DNA from: Wuchereria bancrofti
Lineage: Eukaryota > Nematoda > Chromadorea > Rhabditida > Onchocercidae
Assembly (NCBI GenBank): GCA_005281725.1
Contig: SSBO01000013.1
Coordinates: 750,440 to 814,439 of the forward strand
Length of the DNA: 64,000 nucleotides
Direction: 5' to 3'
The notes under the pieces are model-generated. The model worked only from the letters and a program-made list of their open reading frames with translations. It did not search any database and had not been told where the DNA came from. A program made the translations under genes and the position numbers. Positions within the stretch are counted from its first letter, which is position 1, and each line of letters opens with the position of its first letter. Positions 22,770 to 36,312 of this stretch are shown here, one piece after another.

Positions 22770-25700
22770 TTACGGCCAATCGTATAAAGTTTGAATTGAT
22801 TCCTGCTCACCAATACTATACATATACGGTTCACTTTCATCCACCGGATCCAAACTTAGCAAACCATATGAATTTGCTGCTGTTTCCTCGGTATTTGAGC
22901 TCGAAACTACAAAAGAATTCATGAAAAGATGTGAAGTTAAAAAAAAAAAAGAGTATTCCCAGTATACGAAACATTATAAATAAGGAAAATGAATACATTA
23001 CAGAGAAAACATTAGCTACACTCTCAGAAATAACTAAAAACACAAATAGTTCGAATTAATTAACTAATTTACTAAGAATATTTGGAACAAGTAACTAACT
23101 GATCTGAAGCTACTATATATGCCGGAAAATAAAGATACGAAATATAAACAAACAAGTAGTAAAATGGACGGAATTATGTAAGTGAACCCAAAAGAACGTC
23201 TAATGATGTAATAGCAATAACCGATCGTGCAAAAATAGAAATATGAATAATGCCTAGCTCACCTGCTTGCTGCGAAGGACCTTCAACAACCATTTTCAGT
23301 GGAGAGGTATGTAAATTTAGTGGAGCATAGAAATTACTCAATGTATTAACGGGTAAAATATTGGCGTTATTGTCGTTACTGGCTGAAAGCAATAATCAAA
23401 ATGACCAATCACTTTAAAAAATACCTATAAAACTACATCTACAAAAAAAAAAAAACTTCAAAAGTAAAAATAATGAAAAAAGTTGTAAACTCACGTCCTG
23501 GAATTGGCACTTGTTGTGCATCTCCACTGATTTCTTCAAATACATTGTTTGTCGACTGCTCAGACCAATTTGGCCGCTCTTCTTGTACCAAAGCGTCATG
23601 TGGTTCTTCTTTCTGAAAAATAAATCACACCAGATGAAACTCCTGAATACATAACAAAACGGCCTTCGATGAAACAGTGTAATTTGCCAGTGAATAATTC
23701 CAAACGAAGTAGAATAATCGATTATTGTAGAACTGATATATTCAGCAGCTTCCAAGACAAAAATAAAAAATCACATATTTTCTATTTCTGAGATATTTTC
23801 CAAATGAAGCTCATATATATTACGGATAACGATGAAATGCAATCAAAACAGTTCCTTTTTTTAGACTTAAAATTCAATAACTGCTCTTGATTTTAATAAC
23901 TTATGCATAGCACTGAAAAATGTGTTGATATCGTTTGTCGTTTGGACTCCAATAGTAATTACTGCTTCAGCAATCATACTAATTTTGAATTTTTAATATA
24001 TCATGGAATTTCGAAGTTTTTTTCCATACTGTAGTGCGAATGAAACGAAAAGTGACTTATTTTGTATTCAAAACAGAAGCATTTGAATGCAAAACAATCA
24101 TAAACCGAAACGGGCGGAATCCAAGTATTAATATTAGGAAAAAGTGGAGAGAGAAAATAAATGCTCAGAACAGTAATAAAATTACCTGCATCTGAATCTG
24201 TTCGCTTTTTGGTGAAAGATGTGGGCAAAGATAGGCTTCTAGCGCTTCCTTTTGCGAATTCCTGATCATTATTTCGAATTTCTGTAGTAATCATACGTTA
24301 AACTGATAATGGTTATGAAAATGCATTTGTAAATTAATAAAATCCCAAAATTTTAGTATTATAAAAACATTACTCCTGTTTCCACTGGATCTGTCACATC
24401 GATGGACGAATATGAGTCCTTTGGAGCTTTGATTGCTATCAGTGTCTGATTAGACATTCCCGGCAACATACGAAGATCGGCGTATTTCACATAACTGTAA
24501 CAAACTGATAAAAACAATGTTTAACAACAATGAAATAACTTGAAAGGTTGGAAAAGAAGTGAAACTGACTTATTAGAACTCAGTACATAGTCACTTCTCA
24601 ATGTAACGTGAAACAAAACATCTATGGTACTTTTGAATATACCTGTAGACTCGATCGGTTGGATCTTCTTTAGCTAATTTCAGCGCATTCTCAATACTTG
24701 TAATCAATTCATCCAGTGATTGTTCATATTTATCTAAACTTTTAATCTCCTCTTTAAGTCTTTGTGCTTCAATTCCACGTGAACCAATTTCATCATTACT
24801 CCTGAAATTTGTGTTTCCAAGCAGGTAATTTACAAAGGATTGAAATGATATACATTACTAGGCAAACCTTAGTCTCTTACATTTTATAATTTAAGTCCCT
24901 GGGCTTATATCGCAAATTAACTTCTAATGAAGAGGATGAGAATTTTTCATAAGAACAAAATTAGCGGTCTCCAAAAATGTATTCAAATTTTAAATTTAAG
25001 TTATAAAGCTTTTAAAATTAATCATTCATTACAATGTTCAACAACGTACAATCAAAAATCGCTCAAATATCTCACTCTTTCTCTCCTTCTCTTTCTTTCA
25101 TTTGTTCAATCTATATACCATTATTCTGAATACCATTATTCTGATCTAATTTCACAAAGAATTTGCCTTATTTACATTACTTTCATAGAGAAAGAAGGTA
25201 AAAATGCATATATTTCAAACTATTAAAATACTCACTTCCATCGTATACTGTTCTTCCCCATTTTTTCAATCATATCAATTCCTTCCAGCACATTCGTTAT
25301 ATCATAAAGACGTCGCTTCTGCACGCCTAACCGCATAGCTGCTTCATTCAGATTCAATAACTGCAAATAAGATACAAAAAATACTCGTAAATATGATACA
25401 AAATCAGCCAGGCTGAGAACTTCGTACTTCCAAATGTCATATTAAGCCTTAACAGTGACAGCTGTTTGACATAAGAGACAGGTGTCAACAACGAAAACAC
25501 TCGTTGAAGAAAAGCAAATAGCAATAAAACGGATTATAAAAGTCAAAGCGAAAAACATGAGAAAAAGCTCACTCCATCTTCATTTGCTTGAGGTTGCAAC
25601 TGCATGAATTTTTTCGTCAAAACTAACAATGAATTATCAACACGACAATTCAGCGGTCCAAACTGAGCGGCAGACAACGTTTCACCAGCTGTAACTGTTG

Positions 25701-28572
25701 AAAAGGAAATATTTAAACATTTCTATAGTAATTGTACTTATATTAATTGTACAATATGTCTTTGGAAATTTCGAACACACATTTCTCCAATTTGAGATAA
25801 AAATAAACATTACAGGATAAATATTCTTCAGTTCTTATCTAATACTTAATACAACTCACTCGGCATTAGCATTGAATATGAACATGGAAGCAAATTTTTC
25901 CATGATCGTTCAGGCGTTCTCAAATAAGAACTACTGAAGGGAGGCTTGAACTGATAAGTATCTGAACGACTCGATAATTTACTACCAGAATATTCCTTTT
26001 TATTGTTACTTAGATTTGATGAAGCTTTCCACATAATATCACAATATTATATTAGCAACAGAAATAAGATACAGCACCAATAGCAACAAATACAGCACAC
26101 ATGAACTGCTCAACCGAAGTCGCTCAGCACAATCGATCACTGAGGAAACTTAAGAAAATAGTCCTGACCATACTAAGATGTGAGGTCTGAAGTTGTTTAC
26201 CTGATGTGACATTACCTATTCTCTAATCAGCTGTTATTATTTCCAAATGAAGACACTGAGTAGTTGTTGTCCACAAACATACATACACACATAAGTGAAC
26301 GTTATTTTCAGGTAACGACTCTTAAGATTGTCCTCTCTCCTCTCTCTTTCTCTGCTTACGTAATGCATAAAACTAGCAAAACAGTGACAATAAATGACAC
26401 AGGACACAAAAAACCATAATTTCTCACCTGCATGTCTCTTTCGACTACTTGTAGGACGAGGATGAGACTCTAAAAAAATACATTTATTTATGTTATAGGT
26501 TTCATGGTTATATGAAAATTTCGAGCAATAAAAATCATATGAAATGGAGTATGGACATAAAGACTATTTGACCTTTGACCAGTTATATACATAGAGACAA
26601 AATCTTGTTTTGAGCAAAGAATTTCGACATGAATGTTCTCGAAAAGTAATTACTTCAGTGTTTGGAGGGGAACTAACTATGGTAAATCAGTTTGTATTAC
26701 TTATTCTGCCCACTTATCTGTATCAAAACTTGACAGATTAAATTCTTTTCTGCAATTTACCACATTCCGACTGATGTAAAGCTTGTGAACTGGAAGAACC
26801 CTGTGAATCAGTATACCGTAGATTCGCGGAATTTGGTTCTGAATTTCCGGCAGCTGTTGCAGTCGTCATTTCCGACTTTCGCCTCTGAAAATATGAAAAC
26901 AGTGATTTTTGACATCCCTAAAAAGGAAAGTAAAAATGGTTTCCACAGTCATTAAAGAAGTAGTTTCCGCATTATCTTTATCAATCTGCCCTAATTAATC
27001 TGGTAGTTCTCCAATAATTTCTAAAATATGTATAAAATTTCCCTAACTTTGAATACTATATTTGAAATTTGAAAACAATACTTTCGACGTTGTAGGAATT
27101 GTTTTTTGCGAAGTGTTTTGGGAAGTGTAACGGTCAGAATTGGATATATAATCACTATTCCATCCACCGTAATTGCTAACTGAACAACAACTATTTTGAC
27201 CATCCGTTGACGATGGCATGAAACTTGTCGCAGCCAGATCGTTTGTCCATGAACCGTCTTCAGTCCTTCCATTTCTTTAACAAAAATTTCATACAACCTT
27301 TATTTCTCATATATTTTAGAAAATCTGTAGATAAAAAAAGTCATCGATTCCTATTCAATACTGACTCCTTTGTTAACCATTCTACTGTTTTAGGTACAAC
27401 ATATTTTATACAGCATAAAAATGATATTCATTGATCAAAATAATTAATAGGAATTGAAAATATAACGAAAATAATAGTGGGAAGTACTTCGGTAATTATA
27501 AAGAGATGAGCATGCCAGCTATTCAATAAAAGCTCATGTATTTCTACATATGCTATAATGCAATTATTTAAAAAAAATTGCTTTAATTATGACAGTATTT
27601 CGAAATCAGGCAAGATCTATTCTTATAACCTAAAAAGCAAAAATAGAATTATAATTTCTTTTGGGCATATAAATATGAAGCCTTAATTTTTACTGCTCTT
27701 AAACGGAAAAATAGACGACGACATAACAATGCAATTTAACTAGATGATTCATTAGAGAGAATCGTGATTTACGAATTTGATTCCACGTTGCTAATTTATC
27801 TAGGAAATAATCCTCATTCATCTTTCTTTCATTTTCTTCCGTATATCAAAGAAAAACAAAAAAAAAAGAAAAAAAAGAAAAAAGCATGATCATAGACGAT
27901 TACGATTAGCTTTTGTTACTCTATCTACATTTTCAAATATTTTTGAATCATTAGCTGTAGAAATAATTGTTTAATTGATACAAGAGACATAAGCTTATCC
28001 TTTTTTCAACATAAAGAAATTTGATTGAAATCTTAATAGCTAGTTATGCTGCAATGGAAAAAGCGAAAAAAAAAAGGAAATAATAAATGAAAGAAAGACA
28101 CAAGTTTCTTGTAATACAAACCATCACCACATACCTTAAATTCATTCCGGAATCTTCATTAAGCTTCTGTCTAGTGACCGAACTGCTCCAAGCAGCACTT
28201 TTTACCTGTAAAATAGTATCGTTGTGAATTGTCCCGTGAATTGGAAATTAAACCATTCTTTGATCATTTCAAGGAAAATCAACTATCGAAATGTTCCGTT
28301 ATTAAAGTCTCGATGGTGTATTTTATAACAAATCTTAAAAATGTAACTTTCGTAAAAATCCCTTCTAGTGCTTATTTCCTTCACTGAATTTTTTTATGAA
28401 ACAAGATAACACCAGTAATTTTTACCTTTATAGTAATACAAGAAAACGAAAAATAAAATACTTCTGAACTCAAGCTTGTTACGTTGTTTACAGTAATCGA
28501 TGAATTACTCGAAAGATGTCCAGTGAAATAATGCTGATATAAAGATGGCTGCGTTGAACTTGCAGCTGCCAT
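22770..28572 (-). CDS. E2F: E2F-family transcription factor
   Basis: E2F proteins pair with DP to switch on S-phase genes and are held in check by retinoblastoma-type pocket proteins. Thirteen exons join in phase (512 residues): 28572-28462, 28205-28135, 27274-27082, 26884-26761, 26469-26428, 25694-25573, 25360-25236, 24801-24643, 24494-24374, 24281-24186, 23612-23495, 23382-23263, 22906-22770. Residues about 197-263 form the winged-helix DNA-binding domain, with LTKKFMQL and the hallmark [14 protein letters not shown] leucine-containing dimerisation segment (about 264-315) and a marked box (about 316-388) follow. The acidic C-terminus ([20 protein letters not shown]) sits where E2F4/5 bind pocket proteins. 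The N-terminal 180 residues are Ser/Thr-rich with a basic SSRKRHA patch. An alternative first exon lies at 26034. Nematodes have two E2F genes (efl-1, efl-2); I cannot decide which this is. Confidence 0.93.
25860..26034 (-). CDS. E2F: Alternative first coding exon of the E2F gene
   Basis: An ATG at 26034-26032 opens a 58-codon exon (starting [17 protein letters not shown]) that ends at a GTGAGT donor in phase 1. That is the same phase in which the upstream exon 26469-26428 enters the shared exon at 25694. Splicing 26034-25860 to 25694 gives a 390-residue E2F with an intact DNA-binding domain but a different N-terminus, lacking the SSRKRHA basic patch. No good acceptor precedes the ATG, so it looks like a true first exon with its own promoter in the 26035-26427 interval. 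Confidence 0.65.
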
Positions 28573-30283
28573 GCGTCTATAAACCTTACCAATAATTCAT
28601 CAATTATTGTAAGTCACCTCATTAGAAGCTAAAATTTTATAAAAAATTACTTTTATATGATGAAAAGCAAGATACGCTTTATAAACGTTTAGGTACGTGA
28701 AAAAATTTAAGTGAAATAATTTTACTCTTAATATCTGGAAAATTTCCAGTAATTTTTCCAACAGAATATGTTATAAATAGTATTCATTAGATCAACTGAT
28801 AAAGAAAAAATGATGAACAGTGATCTACTTCCTTACATTTCATTACTTCCAAATGATGTAACTTTTTCTCAAATAATATTTTCTTTTACCTATAACAATT
28901 ATGTCGAAATTTTCATATATCATGGGCGTGCAGTTAGGAAAATGATTAATCAATATTAAATTCGATTCATTCGTTGCATGATTTACTCAAATATCAATGC
29001 TAGAATTTATACTGAGAGGATGGTCAAGAAGTATCCTAAGAGTAACTAATAATCAGCTTAGGCAAAAAAGATATACATTATCAACTGATATTATTCAAGA
29101 TATATCAGTAATCATCATCAATCATTTACTGTCATCATTCTTTTATGAACATCAAATAAGTATTTTAATTTGAATTTGAAATCTGTTAACGTAAATAATC
29201 AATGCATTTAAACGTAACACACATCAATAAATGAAAAATGAATGAACAATGGAGTTGCGCCAATAACGTATAAACGTGAAACAATAGTAACTGATAATAT
29301 CTAACGAAAATTTCATCAATAATTGAACAACAACACAACAACAGACATAGATACATACGCATGAAATTGAAATAATCGTAAAAAATGGTTTCAGTAGTAT
29401 TATTTAATTTTAGGATTATAACAACAGACATATTATACATATGTATAACCCGACATGAATGAAATTAAACATAAACACTTACTTCAGTTAACTAATAAAA
29501 TAGATCTATCATTAAAGGGTAGCATAAGGTTAATATCCGTATTAACCATCTGTTGCAATTAGTTTTCAGAAAAATCTCTCACCTCAACTTTGAAAAAATC
29601 ATTTGCGATAAATTCATTTATTTGCATGATTAAAGTGTGAAAGTGTGATGATCATAGTTTGCTGATAAAATACTAACACTATAATTGTCATCAGTTGTCA
29701 ACAAATGAAAGAACAAGAAAGAAAAAAAAAGCAAGCACTACACTTTAAATTCCGAAAGAATATAATAATTGTAAATAGTGATAATGATATTAATGATGAT
29801 AAATTATTAAATTGACAATGATAGCAATAATACACAATTGATAAAAATAATGATAAGCGATGGTTAATGGTAGTAATCTTCTAATCAGCAGTAATAGTTA
29901 ATAGCTAAATATGGGATATGCATATGTTGATAAGATGAATGATATCATCCGTTTTAGAATAAACATCAATTTGTTACAACAATACTTCCATTTCATCAGC
30001 TTGTTTCCCTCACCTTTAAGATTTATCTCAAAATAATAAGTAAGGTATCATCAGGATACTGAATGGAAGTAATCGTTATAGGACCTGTTGCAGGGATAAT
30101 TTCAATGTGAACAGCTCACCTTCCCCAGTATCCTTCAAAGCTGGTGGTAGTAGTAGTGGTAAGGAAGTAGCTCAATGAACCGAAATTGTCAACGAATGCC
30201 AAAATGCACCTAAAACCAACCCCTTCCCTCCTTCTGGGATACGATCGATTCCATTACGCCCTTCTCTCAGGAATAGTGTAGTG

Positions 30284-30361
30284 TACATACATACACATAC
30301 ATTCACATACACAGACATACATACACACACAAACACACAGACATACACACATATACACACA
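30284..30361. repeat. CA/CATA microsatellite
   Basis: Degenerate repeats of CA and CATA over about 78 bp. Open frames through it on the minus strand are compositional and not taken as coding. Confidence 0.8.
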
Positions 30362-31781
30362 AGAGGAGTGAAGTGCGGAGAAGGAAGCAAAATGAACAGG
30401 TGAGGAAGAGGATGTATATATGAAGTGGAGATGAGGGATGGTCCCTTTAACAAGCGCATTTTACCTGCAGCACTGTTACATTAAAGCTGCACGCTAAAAT
30501 GCACGCTGAATTTATACAATAAAATTACTTGAATTTACAGCTAACAGAACGTATGTATCGCTCCGTGTCATCCACTACGAACTATGACTACAACTACTAC
30601 TGTTACTCTTAATGTTCTCTAGTTAGATTAACTCATCCATCAGTAGTAGTTTAGATCGCAATCATTTCTCTCATTTTTAACTAAATGTCAAGTTTTACGA
30701 TCATTTGCAGACTAATAGAATATATCTTCCGGTATGGATAGATAGCTCGATGCTTTTGTCCTGTCAATTGATTCATTTATCAATTGTTTTCTTTGCTTTA
30801 TACTATACAATGAATGCAATCTGCCATTTTGCATTTATTTTTTTTCACGTCCCCTCATTCATTCGTTATGACTAACCGTGATGCTATATGTTCAGCATGT
30901 GTTATTTGATATTAAATTCAAGAGACATAGGAAAATCTTTGTTCGATTCGGATTGTTTCCTCTATTATATCACCATATGTAGCTGTCGTTTCAAAAATCC
31001 GTTGATCTGAATCACTTTACTACTGATTACTTACTTATCAGTTGCCAACTAACTGCCACCATATTGCGACATGTTCACTTAAGTAATAATACCACTAACA
31101 ACACCTATAATTAGCAAAGCGAAGCGTTTATGTCTAGATATATGTGGGAAATTAATTAGCATTGATCTTTCCACGATCATTATTAAATGAAAGAGTCATA
31201 AATGTATAAAAGAATATCAACTGTTTTGTAGCAATTATTGCATGATTACAATATCTATTTATGTTGGTCGCTTAAATAAACAACCAAGCGCATATTTTCG
31301 CCCCATTTGCATGCCAAAAATTGTCAACATTGGAAAATTTAATACTTATTTCTATAATAAAAATTTGCGAGGCACTATTTGTCATTCAATGTGGAAAATG
31401 CATAAATTTACTACGTTTAAGAGATACTGATCGAAAGGACAATGGGTTCTTCACATCCCCCATCAACTGACCCATTTTACCAATCACTTTCTAATCACAC
31501 CCATCAACGAAAACGATGAATATCCCAATATCTAATCTTACTGAAAGAACTAAGTTACGAGAGAGGGTTCGTAACCCGTACTCGTAAAAAATATTCACCT
31601 AATAAAACATCAGTAGTAACATAATTTACAATGGAAATGCCATACATGATCCATAATTTATAACAAGTTAAAAATTTACAATGAAGGACTGAAAAAGACT
31701 ATCGATGGTGAGAATAACTGTTGCAGAACGTTTTTTTTTGCATTGTCTAATTCGTTATTCAACACGGGATGGTTATATAAC

Positions 31782-31791
31782 TCTCGCGAGA
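31782..31791. promoter_or_regulatory. TCTCGCGAGA palindrome, possible promoter element
   Basis: This 10-bp palindrome with two CG steps stands out in AT-rich DNA. The same motif is a known core-promoter element in vertebrates; whether nematodes use it is unknown to me. It lies about 3.2 kb upstream of the distal E2F start and 215 bp downstream of the MADF stop, so its target, if any, is uncertain. Confidence 0.25.
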
Positions 31792-32005
31792 AATCCATGG
31801 AAAAAAATTAACAACAGCTGTCAGATGATATCACATACTACAGAATAACCTAAACTATCAGTACTAGAATTAACATTATTATTGCGAATAGATAAGATAT
31901 AATTTGAAGTTTCTACGGAAGTTATAATAAATTCACAATAACACAGAATTCCATTTCAAATACAATTTTATACCTAATGTCTTCCTATCATTATCACTTA
32001 AAACA

Positions 32006-34769
32006 CTAACTGGTACCATTTCCACTGCATCCCTCCAGTGCTTTCATCCGACACTTCGTCAACAGTGTCCAGATTTCACCCCTTATCCATACCGCTGCTT
32101 TTTCATCAAGCTTTGCAATTCCTCGAATATAATCAGCAATTGACAAGCCTAAAAAGACTACCAATCGTTAAATTTATCTTCGAAAATTTTGAAGAACTAG
32201 AATTAAATTGATTCATCCCATTCATCAAAAACATTTATTGGTGGATTAATGAAATAGTTTGACGATTCCGGGGGAGGGTCACGACCGTCTCTCTGGCATA
32301 ATCACAAAAACCATGGTGATTTTTTATTTTATCAAAGGTTCATGTCACTATAAGTTTCATGAAATACAAGTTCCACTACAAAAAAAAAAAAAACAAAACG
32401 AAACAAAAAAACAATTCCTTACAAAATCAACGAAGTCACAAACCAAAATGATCAAATTCATCCATCCTAGAGAAACAACTGTCTTCTCTATCATGTGTTT
32501 TTGAATCAATATCTTTTTGAGTTTTGTAATCCGATAATCTGCCATGTTTTCTTTTACGGCGGATTGGTAATAAACATGTAGTAGAAGTGCCGGGGACTGA
32601 AAATTCAGAGCACGATTCCTTCGACGAAATATTTTCATTCAAATTTTGTAGACCATTTTCTTCGTTCATCATAATACAGTATCTAAATTTTATTAAAAAA
32701 TAAATTTTGTCTCTGAATAATGCTAGAAAACTTTGACTCGAAACAACTCTGTCAAAAAAAAAGTGTTGCACTTTATTGAGACTTCTTAGATGATTCCCTA
32801 TAAGTTAGCCATTATTTCCTAGTCAAAATGCCTATATATTTTACTGATGCATGATAAACGAATCATTTTCATTTCAAATTGTGAAAGAGCAAAGTTTCTC
32901 GAAAAAACCAGAAATAAAACTTTATAATTTTACCGAGATTGCGGCAATTGCTTATAAGGCATCAAAAATTTCAGTTCTTCGGAAAATTTAAATGATGGAA
33001 ATCGGCAATCATTAGGCTCCATATTTCTGATTTTGTTGATAAATCGTACATACTGATCTCTCAAAGACTTCCACTGCCTCGCTATATCATCCGCTAAATA
33101 CTATTTTTATGCTTATTTTTAGAAATGGCTTTTCCAATTATATGTCACATTATTCATAATTGTTGTGACTTATAGATTTTTCGTTTCGTTTCATAGTTGC
33201 TTCCTTATTTAACTACCAAAATTATCTATAAGAATGCAAAACAAAAGCTTTTAAATCCTGGAATGGGCATACTATTCATCATACCATAAGGAGCTCGCAT
33301 TTTCACGAATATAAAGTTTAGCTTACATCAAATAATTAGTATATTATACGTTTCAAAAACTTTATATTATTCATATTTATCTAGCAATCATTTTGAAGAT
33401 ACCATTCAAAGCATAACCCGTTCGATGATAGAAAGATTCAATGACTTCGTTCCTTTCACTTGCCGCATACTGTAAATCTCTATATTTTGGATGGTTATGA
33501 TCCCATAAACAGGGTCGTTTCTTCATTTCTTGTATTAAAATTTCACGCAGATCATCCGTCCATATTACTGAAAATGTTTTTGTCAAATCTAAAAAATTTT
33601 GATTTGAGCTAATTTCTGATCATTTTGTTGTTTTCACCACATCTGAAGGTTTTAGTTATGCGATATTTCTGTTTGGTGTATGGCTTTGTACGGCCTTAAG
33701 CTTTTTATCAGCTCTTATCATTCCAAATCTTCAATAAAAAACTTACTTCTTGTTTTTGCCGTCCGATCTTCTACAGCTGATGGTGACTTTGCACTTCCAC
33801 CCACAACCACAACATCTAATAAACTTTATATTTGATTTTCAAAATGAAATTTGACAGTAAAATCTTCACTTTTGAAATGAGTCAATCACGAATACTATTG
33901 ATAGCATAAAAATAATAAGTAAATACTGCATACCTAATTCAGGTTTAACAGATGATTCCGATGTCGTGGTAATTAAGTTCGAAGGTGAGTAAATGTGATC
34001 ACTGAATGACATTGCTGTTACCGTAGCATGTTCGCTATGAGTATTAGTCGTACTATCATCAGTGTTGCCATAATTACGTTGAACCTGAAATTCTAATGAA
34101 AAAAAGGCTATAATATACTACATTAGACAGCAATTTCCCCTTTACAAACTTGTAAGTTGCAGATGGTACATAAGTCAACAAGTTTATTTCTTTGATCTAA
34201 ATCATGTCTTTTATAAGTATTGCTTGCAATTCTCTTCATAAAAAAAAGAAAAAAACTAAATGAATTAAATAAGTTAACACTACATGTCCACGAAATCACA
34301 TTTTTCATTTCACAACGGTTATTTTAAATATTCAAATTAAGAAAATTCTTTTTTTCAACTTGAAAAAATTCTAAGCACTGACTGTATTGAAGAGGTTACA
34401 ACATTTCATATATTATTGAACAAACGCAACAGAAAACATTTGAAAAATAACCTTTTCCGTAGAAGCAAGCAATTGCTGCGTATTACTTTGGTCAGTAAAA
34501 TTCACATCACCAGCATCACTATTATGCCAAACATTCGTTGAAACAGTTCCCGATTCTGTCCCACTTCCTGAATTTGTAGGACCACTGACCAATGTAATGA
34601 AAGCGTTTGATGATCCCAACCCATTAGTCCACTGTAACGTTCGACCATTATCGGTCGCTTGTTCATTTCTGCAAAATAAAAAAAAAGTGAAAAATGAAAT
34701 AGGGCTCATAAAAATTTGTTGGAATATATTGAAAGTCATATCATTCTTCTTTAGTTGTACTCTTTCCAT
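32006..34769 (-). CDS. MADF-domain (Adf-1-like) DNA-binding protein
   Basis: MADF domains are Myb/SANT-like DNA-binding modules. Exons join in phase: 34668-34452, 34084-33934, 33815-33747, 33567-33403, 33093-32934, 32682-32444, 32148-32006 (TAG). The MADF domain spans the exons at 33567 and 33093: LREILIQEMKKRPCLWDHNH, with the conserved RPCLWD core, then ARQWKSLRDQYVRF and FSEELKFLMPY. The first 130 residues are Ser/Thr/Asn-rich. After the domain come a basic IRRKRKHGR patch and a C-terminal helix-rich tail. The 5' end is unsettled: an ATG at 34769 reads straight through into the 34668 exon (414 residues), but the first 33 codons look intron-like. A small exon starting at ATG 34841 would also fit in phase. 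It is probably nuclear; its targets are unknown. Confidence 0.8.
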
Positions 34770-34841
34770 TTTTTCCTGCTGTACCGGTTTTTGCTACCCT
34801 AAATAGCCGCAACAGTTAGCAAATAATATCACCGAGTTCAT

Positions 34842-36312
34842 GCGGACAACCGGCAGAAGTGCGGATGTCCCAATGGCTAGTGGCGCAAATGAATGTCACA
34901 ATGATAGCACGAATGAAGTACAGAATATTCTAATAGAGGTACGAATACATATCGGATGTTTACATATGGAGTCAGAACTTATGTGATTTATGCCATATGT
35001 TTGCATATGGTACAATCATACAGAATTCTGATGAACCGGAATACCGAGATTACCGGCACGACCGCACCATATATAAACCAATACAGCATGCAAACTTTTG
35101 TTGATCTTATCGTAGTTATATATTTCGATAACGTCATTATGAACTTATCTACAGTATTCTCTTGGTTTATTTCAAGCTTCCGGTACCATATTGCTACTTT
35201 CGTATCGTAATTTAGGAAGTTAAACCGAATTAAATGTGATGAATTTCGATTTTTTACAAGTGGATTTTTATGACAGCAGTAACAATAGGATTAATGTGAA
35301 GTGACTGCAGTCGAAGATAGTAGTGAGATAGTGATCAGATAAATGAAGTCGTACAGGAGCAGATAAAAGTTAATTGAACTTACGAGGTATTGCCGAACTG
35401 ACCGGCCCGTTCATCGGGAGCTTTCCTTGTTGGCATCATCGAAAGCCAACTCACGCAGCAACAGCAATTATTATAATAATAGTAACCTGTAATAGTAATA
35501 ATGTCTTCACACTCTAAATTTCAAAAAGTTGTAAAATTTCGTAGAATCTTTAAAATTCATAATTAAATGATGTCATATAGCCATAATAACAACAACAATA
35601 TTAGTAATAATAACGCCTGTTACTACTGATACTACTATTCGCGCAACCGCAAAGCAGCAGCAACCGCACACGCTACGCTGTCGCCAACCGCATCAACAGC
35701 ATCGCTATGACGCGTGCGCTGCACACTGCAGTTGCATCGCTGCACGCCCAACTACCAGCATTCCAATCGAAGCATACTCCGCCCTTCATTTAACGATTAC
35801 TGCTGAGACGTTAGATATGGCATTCAACGGTTAAAACGCTTTTCCGAAAACAAGATCTGGAATCTTTGGAGTTTTGGCGGTTTCTTGAGACGGATGCGTT
35901 TTCACATAGATCGGTTGGGGGGTCACGTCTGCATAGAAGTACAATTAGGTTAACTAATTTTTACGTATAACTCAACAAGAGATTTTGGAGTGACCTTCTC
36001 TCACACATACATGCACACGCAGTTCACTGGAATTCGGTAAAGGTCACGAACTCTGCATCATGTCAGTTAATGAAGACTTATGCCTAATTAGTCATTAAGA
36101 TTCAAGAATGGCTAAAACTTATGAAAACTTACGATATCTCAAATGTATAAAATATAGCAAAAGGATTTATCATTATTGATATGAGCATAAACTATTAAGA
36201 AGCATAAGCAAATATTATCACAATGAGATGTCAGTTGATAGCATTAGACGAGAATTATTTCTTTTTAGTAGCATTTTTCATCTGTAATTTGTCATTTTGT
36301 AGCATAAAAACG
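34842..36312. promoter_or_regulatory. Divergent intergenic region upstream of ZW10, with conserved GC-richer island
   Basis: About 1.5 kb between the MADF and ZW10 genes. From 35120 it is shared with the duplicate at 1-1179. The best preserved part, about 35345-35820 (matches 229-717), is GC-richer than its surroundings, rich in GCAGCA/CAACAG motifs, and contains two stem-loops: CCCG...CGGG near 35406-35418 and GTTGGC...GCCAAC near 35430-35451. A splice-acceptor-like TTTTGTAG at 36295-36302, 10 bp before the ZW10 ATG, could be a trans-splice site. No protein is supported; a 28-codon frame near 35707 is present in both copies. Confidence 0.5.

Larger units (their letters stand above)
28573..32005. 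other. Intergenic region upstream of E2F, downstream of the MADF gene
   Basis: About 3.4 kb with no exon I can support. It should hold the distal E2F promoter and the 3' untranslated region of the MADF gene. It contains a CA/CATA microsatellite (30284-30361) and a perfect TCTCGCGAGA palindrome (31782-31791), in an otherwise AT-rich background. A plus-strand frame ending near 31430 has no splice partners and is not called. Confidence 0.5.

Noticed and set aside
24185..24294. Minus-strand frame reading [12 protein letters not shown] through E2F exon 10
   Set aside because: The splice phase and the similarity to the E2F marked box require the other frame ([18 protein letters not shown]), so this is a shadow.
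30172..30459. 95-codon minus-strand frame over the CA microsatellite
   Set aside because: The residues are Cys/Val/Tyr repeats produced by the microsatellite, with no splice sites or homology.
31242..31430. 62-codon plus-strand frame ending KFTTFKRY
   Set aside because: It looks mildly protein-like, but no family, splice partner or repeat copy could be identified.
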